Assembly (NCBI GenBank): GCA_037127255.1
Contig: JBANSL010000008.1
Coordinates: 6,782,896 to 6,846,895 of the forward strand
DNA length: 64,000 bases
Origin: Persicaria tinctoria
Lineage: Eukaryota > Streptophyta > Magnoliopsida > Caryophyllales > Polygonaceae
Direction: 5' to 3'
Below the pieces are notes generated by a model, which made no database searches, was not told the DNA's origin, and was given only the letters and a program-made list of their open reading frames with translations. Below are positions 11,017-22,400 of the stretch, piece after piece. The position numbers were made by a program, and so were the translations under genes. The stretch's first letter is position 1, and each line of letters opens with the position of its first letter.

Positions 11017-14000
11017 AACCTCCTCATCTCACGTCCCACCCTCCCAATCAATAAAGTCAGTCACTCTAGAAAAATTACCTTTTTCTATAGGATTAACTTT
11101 ATTTCTTTAATGAATCACACTTGGAGTTATAAGTTTATACTTACCTTTTGTGTAAGTTTGCCTGTTTGCAACATCTTTTAGCAAACAAGCAAACTTACCA
11201 GTGAATGGAGAGGAAGTGGTGAACCTCCCGAGCCCGCAAATTAGTGGTTTCACCTTCAAAGTCATCTCCGAATCTCGACAATACGAAACTCTTCCGAGCC
11301 CGCTAAGTGGTGGCAACTTCTTCACCATGAAACTCGAAGCCCCGAGCTGAACACAATAATCGTTGGACTTGGACATTCATCCTAGAGAAGGAAAGGGAGA
11401 GAGATGAACACAATAATGGAAGTGGAAGGAAGATTAGGGTGTTAAACAATGATGGGGGTTTGCAACACATTTCAGATGAAATAGGGGATGACATAGTGGG
11501 TGGTGTTTCATCCTTATGCAACAGGAGGAAAGAAAGCATGTTAGGGAAATAGTTGTGATATGTGGGTTGTTGGTGCTACATGGGAAAAGGAGGCATGTTG
11601 GGTATTTTCAGACGAGGCTTGCTCAAGAGATATTTAATTATGATCGATGATTTTCACTCTTCAGTGTTAGGTTTCTTCACCTTTTTGGCCTTTATTCCTT
11701 TTTCATGCTTCAACGAGGGGATTTTTTTTTGATGTAAATCATTCTTTTTATTAACTATTCTTACATAATAAACAAAAAATGTAAACCCCCCCCCCCCCCT
11801 AATATTCAGATATTTTGGTTCGAAACTGATTTTTTTGGTTAGGTTCCGATTTTAGGATCAAAACCGAAATTTATTTTTTAAGGCTTGTGGTCTAGATCGT
11901 TTATTATCCTGGCTAGACCGAAACCGAAGTTTTCAGATCGGGCCACATTATAAGCAATCCAAGTTTTCAACTTATTTACTACTTCCTCCATTTGGTAAAA
12001 CATGACATTTGTCATTAATGCGCGCTTTTTGAGGATGATAAAAACTATATAAAATATTCATTTTATAAATATATTTTTCTTTAACAATTTTGTAGCTAAT
12101 AGTGTATACTCCCTCTTTTGTGTAATACCAGACCGGGGCATCCTTCATTGCCGCATCCAAAAGTTGTATTTTCAAATTCTCCTCCACATATATTAGGTGG
12201 AAGATAGTCCCCACAACCTCCTCATCCCATGTCCCACAATCCCAATCAATAAAGTCAATCACTCCAGAAAAATTACCTTTTTCTAGAGTGAATGACTTTA
12301 TTTCTTTAATGAATCAAACTTGGAGTAATAAGTTTCTACTTACCTTTTGTGTAAGTTTGCTTGTTTGCAAGATCTGTTATCAAACAAGCAAACTTACTAG
12401 TGAATTGAGAGAAAGTGATGAACCTCTCGAGCCCGCAAATTAGTGGTTTCACCTTCAAAATCATATCTGAATCCCGATAATACGAAACTCTTTCGACCCC
12501 CTAAGTGGTGGCAACTTCTTCACCATCAAACTCGGAGCCCCAAGCCCACCAAATTGTTGGACTTGAACATTCATACTATAGAAGAAAAAGGAGAGGGATT
12601 AAATCAACAATGGAAGTGGAAGGAAGGTTAGGATGTTGAACAATGGTAGGGGTTTGCAACACATTTCAAATGAAACAGAGGATGACATGGTGGGTGATGT
12701 TTCAACCTTATGCAACAGGAGGAAAGAAGGCATGGTAGGGGAAGAGTTGAGATATGTGTGTAGTTGGTGCTAAATGGGAAAAGGAGACATGCTGGGTACT
12801 TTTAGACGAGGCTTGCTCAAGAGATATTTCATTATGATCGATGATCTTCACTCTTCAGTGTTAGGTTTCTTCACCTTTGGTTTTTTTCTTTTTTCATACC
12901 TCAACAAGGGGTATTTTTTTGACGTAAATCATTCCTTTTATTAACTCTTCTTACTTAATAAAAAAATGTAAGAAAAACACACCCTAATATTCGATTTTTT
13001 TTGTTCGAAACTGAATTTTTTTGTTAGGTTCTGATTTTAGAATCGAAACCAAAATTTATTTTTAAGGCTTGTGGTCTGGATCGTTTATTATCCTGACTAG
13101 ACCGAAATCGAAGTTTCCGGTTCGGTTTTTCGGATCGGGCCACATTATGAGCAATCCAAGTTTTCAACTTGTTTACTACTTCCTCCGTTTGGTAAAAAAT
13201 GAAATTTATCATTAATGCGCTTTTTGAGGATGATAAAAACTATATAAAATATTCAATATATATATATATATATTTTTTTCTTTAACAATTTTGTAGTTAC
13301 TAGTGTATACTCCCTCTTTTGTTTAATATCAGACCGGGGTATCCTTTATTGCCGCATCCAAAAGTTGTATTTTCAAATTCTCCTCCACATCAATTGGGTG
13401 GAAGATAGTCCTCACAACCTCCTCATCCCATGTTTCACGATCCCAATCAATAAAGTCAATCACTCCAGAAAAATTACCTTTTTTTTAGAGTGAATGACTT
13501 TATTTCTTTAATGAATCATACTTGGAGTAATAAGTTTCTACTTACCTTTTGTGTAAGTTTGCTTGTTTGCAAGATCTCTTATCAAACAAGCAAACTTACT
13601 AGTGAATGGAGAGGAAGTGTTGAACCTCCCGAGCACGCAAATTAGTGGTTTCACCTTCAAAGTCATATCCGAATCCCGGCAATACGAAACTCTTCCGAGC
13701 CCCTTAAGTGGTGGCAACTTCTTGACCATCAAACTCGGAGCCCCGAGCCCACCAAATCATTGGACTTGGACATTCATCCTACAGAAGGAAAGAGAGAGGG
13801 ATGAAAGCAACAAATGAAGTGGAAGAAAGGTTAGGGTGTTGAACAATGGTGGGGGTTTGCAACACATTTCAAATGAAATAGGGGATGGCATTGTGGGTGG
13901 TGTTTCAACCTTATGCAACGGGAGGAAAGAAAGCATGGTAGGGGAAGAGTTGAGATATGTGGGTTGTTAGTGCTAAATGGGTAAAAGAGGCATGATGGGT

Positions 14001-15714
14001 ACTTTTAGATAAGACTTGCTCAAGAGATGTTTCATTATGATCAATGATCTTCACTCTTTAGTTTTAGGTTTCTTCACCTTTGGCCTTTATTCTTTTTTTT
14101 CATACTTCAACGAGGTTTTTTTTTCTCCATGTAAATCATTCCTTTTATTAACCCTTCTTACTTAATAAAAAAAATGTAAAAAAAACACCCTAATATTCGG
14201 TTTTTGTGGTTCGAAACTGAAATTTTTGGTTAGTGTCCGATTTTAGGATCAAAACCAAAATTTATTTTTTAAGGCTTGTGGTCTGGATCGTTTATTATCC
14301 TGGCTAGACCGAAACTGAAGTTTTCGGTTCCGTTTTCGGATCGAGCCACATTATGAGTAATCCAAGTCTTAAACTTCTTTACTACTTCCTCCGTTTGGTA
14401 AAACATGACATTTATTATTAATGCGCGTTTTTTAATGATGATAAAAACTATATAAAATATTCAATTTTTATATATATTTTTCTTTAACAATTTTGTAGGT
14501 ACTAGTGTCTACTCCCTCTTTTGTGTTATACCAGACTGGTGCATCCTTCATTGCCGCATCCAAAAGTTGTATTTTCAAATTCTCCACCACATCAATTGGG
14601 TGGAAGATAGTCCTCACAACCTCCTCATTCCGCGTCCCACGATCCCAATCAATAAAGTCAATAACTCCAGAAAAATTACCTTTTTCTAGAGTGAATGACT
14701 TTATTTCTTTAATGAATCATACTTGTAATAATAAGTTTCTACTTCCCTTTTGTGTAAGTTTGCTTGTTTGCAAGATCTCTTATCAAACAAGCAAACTTAC
14801 CAGTGAATGGAGAAGAAGTGATGAACCCCCCGAGCCCGCAAATTAGTGGTTTCACCTTCAAAGTCATCTCCGAATCCCGGCAATACGAAACTCTTCCAAG
14901 CCCGCTAAGTGGTGGCAACTTCTTTAACATTAAACTCGGAGCCCCGAGCCCACCAAATCGTTGGACTTGGACATTCATCATAGAGAAGGAAATGGAGAGG
15001 GATGAAAGCAACAATGCAAGTGAAAGGAAGGTTAGGGTGTTGAACAATGGTGGGAGTTTGCAACACATTTCAAATGAAATAGGGGATGGCATGGTGGGTG
15101 GTGTTTCATCCTTATGCAATAGGAGGAAAGAAAATATGGTAGGGAAAGAGTTGTGATATGTGGGTTGTTGGTGCTAAATGAGAAAAGGAGGCATGCTGGG
15201 TATTTTTAGATGAGGCTTGCTCAAGAGATATTTCATTATGATCGATGATCTTCACTCTTCAGTGTTAGGTTTCTTCACCTTTTTTTGCCTTTATTCTTTT
15301 TTCATACTTCAACGAGGGGGTAATTTTTTTTGGATGTAAATCATTCCTTTTATTAACCCTTCTTACTTAATAAAAAAAAATGTAAAAAAAACCCTAATAT
15401 TCGGTTTTTTTGGTTCGAAACTGAAATTTTTGGTTAGGTTCTGATTTTAGGATAAAAACCGATATTTATTTTTTAAGGCTTGTGGTATGGATCGTTTATT
15501 ATCCTGGCTAGACCGATATTTATTTTTTGGCAAAATTGCAGGAAACCACCCTTTAAATAGGGTAGTTTGCAAGAAACCACCCTTTAAATTTTATTTTGCG
15601 GCAAACCACCCTTTAAATATAATAGTTTGCAGGAAACCACCCTTTAAAATACATTAATTTAAAAAACACCACCCATCATCACTTTTTATTAAAAAAAATT
15701 AAGTAAATAGTATA

Positions 15715-15759
<45 letters not shown>

Positions 15760-16770
15760 TTAAGGTTTTTAGAAAGAAAATTTTGTTATATTTTTACGTT
15801 ATCAATATAGCGATTGAATTAATATATAATCATTTTTAATGTATTGATATAGATATAGATTATATATTAATTCAATGTATTGAATTAAATTCATTGGGTT
15901 AAAAAATGTAGAATATCTTAAAGAATTTTTAAAATATAATTGTAATTGAAACTTATTGTTTAAAACACCTAAAAATAAATTGGTTATGGGATTCCCCAAA
16001 AAAAAAATGGGTTATGAAAAATCATCATAAAGATTTATATATTAATAGTACATATAAATTACGCATCATCTTAAATTTTTATAAATTAATACATACTAGA
16101 TATAGATTTCATTTAATATATAAAGATTTAAATATAGATTTCAAGGATTTCAAACATAATGTTTGAGAAATGAAAAAGTAGAGATTTCAGATGTAATGAC
16201 ATTCAGTAGATTGTAATTAAAAGCATACAAATACAATTTGTTTTTTTTAACAACCTTGAAATATACTCCGTCTCATAATTCCGGTAATAAGTTTGAAATT
16301 ATTTGTAATTTTTTTTATAAAAAAGTTTATATTTTATAGAGTTTTGAACACATTAAACAGCGTGTCAAAAACTCAAACGACCTAAATTATAAGACAGGGT
16401 GAGTAATATATATTTTGGGGGGGCAAAGGGGTAATTTTGGATTACTTAATAGATTTTTAATTAAAAGTGTTGATGGGTGGCATTTTTTAAATGAATGTAT
16501 TTTAAAGGGTGGTTTTTTGCAACCTACTATATTTAAAGGGTGGTTTACTGCAAAATAAAATTTAAAGGGTGGTTTCTTGCAAACTACCCTATTTAAAGGG
16601 TGGTTTGCTGCAATTTTGCCTTATTTTTTAAACTTCTTTACTACTTCCTCCGTTTGGTAAAACATGACATTTATTATTAATGCGCGCTTTTTGAGGATGA
16701 TAAAAACTATATAAAATATTCATTTTTTTATATTTATTTTTCTTTAACAATTTTGTAATTACTACTTACT
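10904..16770. repeat. Four-copy tandem array, unit about 1.2 kb
   Basis: The phrase gtgtatactccctctttt and the sequence after it recur at about 10904, 12107, 13301 and 14503, a spacing of 1194-1203 bp. Copies stay alignable across the whole unit, including a patch with 'gcaaacttac' near the middle and a 'tactacttcctcc.tttgg' stretch near the end. Each unit starts with a short piece of the LINE remnant's coding sequence (minus-strand YYTKEGVYT), so the array arose from a segment that already included LINE DNA. The last unit is interrupted by a MULE-like insertion at 15529-16620. Short open frames inside the units differ between copies and are not called genes. Confidence 0.85.
15529..16620. 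mobile_element. MULE-like element with 9-bp target-site duplication
   Basis: The element begins ggcaaaattgcag and ends with its inverted form. The TIRs extend about 130 bp and each contains four copies of 'accacccttta', inverted at the right end. A perfect 9-bp direct repeat, ttatttttt, flanks it at 15520-15528 and 16621-16629, as expected for a Mutator-like insertion. The interior is very AT-rich, with a TA microsatellite at about 15715-15755, and has no transposase. It sits in the fourth unit of the surrounding tandem array and is therefore younger than that unit. Confidence 0.8.
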
Positions 16771-19288
16771 ACGCCATCCGTTTAAAAATATAAGTTTTTT
16801 TAGGCTTAAAATTTTGTTTAGAAATATAAGTCTTTTTAGGTTTTCTAGGTATTGAGTTAAAAGAAAAGTAACTTTTTGACTTGTTTTATGGAATGCTATT
16901 GGTTGTGGTCTTGTGGATAATTAATAAGGGGTATAAAAATAATATTTTTGTGCTTTCCTTAACATGTGTGCAAATACCTAAGAGTATATTTTTTGGTGAG
17001 TCCAAAGGCTCACCAAATTTCCACATCAACTTAAAAAGAAAAAGAAAAATGGAAAGCAAGATGAGCCTAGTGGGAAAGTTCAATTGCAGCTTTTGTGGTG
17101 AAGGCCAACCTAAGCATGCCACATGACATTGCTATGTTTTTTTTCTTCTTAAATTCAATTTCTTCTTTTTCCGTTTATGTAAAAAATGTAAAAAATTTAT
17201 TTTTAAATGTAATTTATTTTTATCTACCTATAGACACTCATTTTGCATATGTTTTATTTAAAAAAAATCTCAAATATATTCATGCCCATATTTCATTCTT
17301 TAGAATCTTTACCCATTAAAAAATTCATTTTTCATCTCGATTTACTTGTAACTTTCCGTTTGTTTTATCGTCCTATGTAATGTTGAATTGTTATCGTTTT
17401 TTAATATTATTATTATGAAAAGAGTAAGTAATGACGAATAGTAGTAGTAGTAGTACTACTACTACTACTAATAATAATAATAGCTATGTTTATTTGAAGG
17501 AAAAAGGAAATAGTTAAAAAAAAGGTAAGTTAAGAGCCCGGGACGGGACTCACTAATAATTTGGTGAAAAAGTTGGGTTGAGGCTCATAAGCTGACGTGA
17601 CAGTTAAAAAGTAAGTTAAGAGCCCGGGACGGGGCTCACGGATAAACATGCTCAAAATGACTTATCATTTTTAACGTAGGTAGTATTAATAAGTATGAAA
17701 TTATTAAAAAAAAATTGATATTGTATATAGTTTTTATTATCTAAAAAAACGCATGTGAGTAGCAAATAACATGTTTTTGTTAGTAAACCGAGTAATTGTG
17801 TGCACTGTATGATTGAACAAGGTTGTAGCTTACTAAGTTAAAATGATATGAATTTACGGATACTAAATACACTCATTACGGTGATGATATGAATCTTTGG
17901 AATCGTTTGGATACTAAATGTATTGAATTACAAGTTGAATGAATGGATCCATAGAACAGAAGCTAAAAAGCATCAATAAGGCATAAACACACTTAAACCT
18001 CAATTTGTCATGTTCTTACTTTGTCTCGGTTTTCCAGTGATGAATTTTGGGGTATGGGTTATGAAATCGCCTTCGCCTTCCTCGTTGAATATGACAGTAC
18101 GTTCATGGTGAAGCACACCAGACAATGTAAGTCACGTATCTCGATCAAGTGCAAGTTCAGGAGGAGTTGGTAAGATAACTTTATCATCAAAAATGTCAAT
18201 GGGTGATTAAGATCTTCGAAAATTTATCATCAAATTATTTTGTCAATTCTATGAGTTTCCACAAAGGGAAGAGTTTGTAAGATAACTTTCAACGAGTGAT
18301 TAAGATTTAAGATCTTCAAAATCTACAAGTTCCTAAATGGATAAATCTCAACTATAAATATTGAAATGGATGATTTAAAATCTTTTAAAATTTACCATCA
18401 AATTATTTGTCAATTCCATGAAATATGATTTCCACAAAAGAAGGATTATATAAGGGGTTCAAATCTTCTATCTCCGATCTCGTTCGCCTCTTATGTTCTC
18501 ATCCAAATTCTCTGTCTCTAATCTTATCCTTATCCCTTATCCCTTATCCCTTATCCCATCTTACAATAATTATAATTTTAAAATTCTTTTATTTTGATTT
18601 TGTTTTTAATTTGAGATTTGTGAGGGGAGAAGATTGAAGTTAGGCGGGATACATTCAGGGTAAGAGGATTTGGAGACCTCATGTTTCCTTTTTTATAAAT
18701 TTGTAATCTTATTTTATTTATTGATTTGAGTTTTGTTTTTTTTTCAAATTAAGGTTGTGAGATGGAGAAGGTAGGAGGATAAGAGAAAAGAACAAAATTG
18801 GGTAATGTGATTTGAACCCCATCGCAAAGATTACTTTTAATTTTTTAAAGGGATTTTCTAAAATTGGTTGTTATATCATCTCGACTAATTGGTCTATGCA
18901 TTTCTCTCTAAATACATTTTTTATATTAATTAATAATTGCTAAAAAAGAATGGTTAACATATACCCTAAGAATATAAACTAGAAAGATTGTTTTTATAAC
19001 TAGCAGATCTCATATTTATTCAACAATACCAAAATTCCCATCAATTAACCAAATATGTTTCATAAATTCCCCAAAAAATGTACTATATGTAAATTTAATT
19101 CACATAAACTAAAATTTGAAGCTCAAAGCAATATATTTGTTCATATTCAACCACCAAAAAACATCCGAAAAGAGAAAGAAATTATTCAAGAGGTGACTTT
19201 TTGAGAGTCCTGTGAAAGCACGAGGAAAGTAGGTAAATAGGAAAGTCCATGTTCACACCCAAACCTCCACAGAGCACAAATCCCTCCT
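16771..19288. other. Intergenic, upstream of AIM1
   Basis: AT-rich DNA without a recognised gene. It holds a partly self-complementary TAG/TAC microsatellite at about 17440-17470. A direct duplication of 'gtaagttaagagcccgggac' occurs at about 17524 and 17608. A 'cccttat' tandem run lies at 18530-18558. An exon-like 89-base segment (18038-18126) sits between acceptor and donor consensus sites. The proximal promoter of AIM1 starts near the right end. Confidence 0.4.
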
Positions 19289-19296
19289 TATAAATA
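19289..19296 (+). promoter_or_regulatory. TATA box of the AIM1-like gene
   Basis: The tataaata motif lies 113 bases upstream of the chosen start codon (19409). That fits a transcription start near 19320 and a leader of about 90 bases. It is a consensus match only. Confidence 0.55.
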
Positions 19297-19408
19297 TTAA
19301 AATGCGATTCAAAACTAACCTGCCATTGTCATTTGTCACACAAGTTTTGCCCCCTCGAGCTTTCCTTAACAAGCACAGAAAAGTTTGCTGTGGACCCAGA
19401 ACGAAAAT

Positions 19409-22400
19409 ATGTTGGAAGCTCGGGTGCTCATGGAGGTCGGAAGCGACGGCATTGCAGTCATCACGCTGTCCAATCCCCCGGTCAATGCACTTGCGATTCC
19501 AAGTATGGCTTTGATTCGTCGTTGATTCTTCTTCATTTTCAAATCTTTAGAGTTATCAGATGTTCAGATGGTTGCGATTTTCGTGGGGAAACTTCGTGAA
19601 TGTGCCCTTGATTTTAGTTCATTTTCACGAAGTCATCCTTTGTAAGTAGTGGCATTGCATCAAACACCATGTTTTACTCTCGATTTAGTACTCATATTTC
19701 AATTTTAAACTTATAAAGATTGAAGATTTCCCCTTTTCCCCCTCAAATACGAGTCTTGAATGTGTGAATAAGGAGTTTATTGGAGATTTTGCTGCTTTTT
19801 TAGTGTTTTTACTAACGTTCAGATGAATCCGTGTGTTGAATTGTAACAAAGTATACTGAGGGGTTAAAAGTTGTTTCCTTAATGGATGATGATTTTTTGC
19901 AAAGTGAAATGAAGCAAGGATTAGGGAGATTTGGTGTAATTTCTACAAATCAGGGGCATAGGGAGTTTGATATCCCATTAAAATAAATTGGGATTTGACA
20001 TCGATTTGAATCAAACATGCTTTGATCTTCTAGGTTCAATAAAAACATGTGTTTATTATGATCTGAGATTTTGATGTTTAACTTTTGGCTTGATTGGATG
20101 TAGGAAATTATGGTTGTTTAGTGTAAAAAAAAAACTGTCTGGATTATTGTAATTATCTCTTATTGTTGTTTGGTTAAACTTTGATGATTTAGTAGTGATT
20201 TGTGTGTTTTTCTGTCTGTGTTCTTATGTTTGTGTAGTGTTTCCGGCATTGAAGGAGAAGTACAGTGAGGCGATGAGGAGAAATGATGTCAAAGCTATTG
20301 TTTTGATTGGTAATATTTTTTTCTCTTATCTATTAAAGAAACTATTGAATAACTATATGATGATTTGTGGCTGTTGTGGCTAGAGATTGCTGGCATTTTA
20401 GAGTCGATCATTCCACTTTCAGATTATTTGGGTTTGGTCTTTGTGTGGCCATATGCAAGCACTCGGGATCATTGGTTTGTCCATAGATTGAATTGAGGGC
20501 GGGTTTCGGGTCAATAGAATAATTTAAATTTCTCTTTAAACAACTTGAATCATGTAAGTCAAGAATCAACATTTTTTTTCTTCATAAACTAAACATTAAG
20601 GCTTGATTTGTACATAAATGAGTCATCTTAAATCACATTTTGGTTTCTAAACACTTTTTGAAGTTCGAATCTCGCCATCACACACAAGTAAACAACGAAA
20701 AACGAAAAAGAACACGAGATTTGTTGACGCAGTTCGGGTAAACCCTACTCTGCGGGATCTCAAGAGGGGAGATCCGATCCCAGAGTTCACTATGTTGCAA
20801 GAAGAGTTACAAGCCAAGCAATGGCGGCAGAGCACAGAAACAAGTAACCCAGGAACCTCAAAACCAAGCTAAGAGACAACTATGAGAGAAGGGAAGAAGA
20901 GAAGCCCCCTGAAAGGCAACCGAGAATCTTCAGAGAAGATTCTCACGGAGATCGAGCCACCCAACCACCAGGGATGCTCGTCGGACCACCGTCTTCAAGG
21001 TTGAGCTCACACCAGAGCTTGCGCCGCCAGACGCTCTCTCTCAATGTATCTAGGGTTTTATCAAATGAAGCTCCAAGAGCTACAGTACCCGGACAAGGAG
21101 CTTATATAGCCCTCCAAACTAGGGTTAAGTAAGCCATCTCCAACGGTACTATAGTCCATGGGCTTAAGACAAACCCACAACCTGAAATGGCCCAAAGGAA
21201 TAGGCCCAAAGCAGACAAAGCTCGGTTTTGAGCCTTTAATAATGAAATTATACACATGCATCATAAGGTATAATGTGGTTGCAAGTTTAGGTCAAGTGAT
21301 CCACACTTAGACATATACATATCTAAGGGAACTTGCAACCTAGTATGCATCCAAAACATTATAACCTATACATGTATACAATTTCATTATCTTGTAAGGT
21401 CCTAAAGTTAACTTAAATGTTAAAGTGCTCATGCCACACATTGTTCTAGCTATTACAATAACAAGTTTAAATCACAACACTTTTCTTGCTATCTTTTGGT
21501 TTCGGTTCATTTCAGGCAGCAAATTACCAGCACTGAGTCATTCCAGTTGCCTGGTTCGATTTTCTCAATTTTCAGATAATAATTCTAATATGTTTTGTGT
21601 TTCTGGTGGGTCAATTTTTGGGCTGATTGGATCAGCTTCCTTGGGTTGGATTGGGGCTTTCTTCCAGCTTTAGGTGTGATCTAGCTTGCATCTTTTTATT
21701 CTACTATGCTCAGTGCCGTGTCCTCCTACATCATACCTCATACCTTCAGTTGAAACATAGTGCAGTGTGATATTTTAGCTTGTCAACAAATTAAGAGCAT
21801 TGATAGTTTTTGTGTAAGGTTTACTATATTGTAAACGTTAAAGACTTGAAAGGTTGAAACTTGAAAGCTTATTTTCATTTGCGTGCTTGTCTTGAATCTT
21901 TGTTTAGTTATCCCTTGTATACTTCAAAATCTAGGCTGATTGCTGTGAATAATTTTGTTACCTGTGCCATTGAGCATTTTGAATTGGTGTTTGATGATGT
22001 GCTGTTGTTAATTTTCAAGGTGAGAGTGGGAAGTTTTGTGGTGGTTTTGACATTAATGTTTTCGAGAAAGTTCACAAGACTGGTATGTAAATTTTTCCAT
22101 ATCACAGTTTTGCAAACTGTTTTTACTTGAAGATTAGATTTATTGTGCCCATGTTTCCTTTCACAGGGGATTTATCAATTGTACCAGACGAATCGGTTGA
22201 TCTTGCCATCAAAGTGATGGAAGGTCTTTTTCTTTCACTGGACTACTTCCTCTTTTTGCATACATTGAAACCAATGGTTGATCACTTACTACTAGAGACT
22301 AACTTGTGGTTATGTGTCGTCTCTAGATGCTAAAAAGCCATCTGTTGCTGCTATAGAAGGGCTGGCACTCGGAGGTGGCTTGGAACTGGCTATGGTTTGT

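Noticed and set aside
11787..11800. C homopolymers here and at 33660-33676
   Set aside because: Simple runs prone to sequencing or assembly error, with no surrounding structure.
14764..15156. 130-codon frame in the tandem array
   Set aside because: The equivalent frame is broken or shortened in the sister units, so there is no sign of selection.
17440..17470. TAG/TAC palindrome as a possible regulatory hairpin
   Set aside because: It is two adjoining trinucleotide microsatellites; the self-complementarity follows from that.
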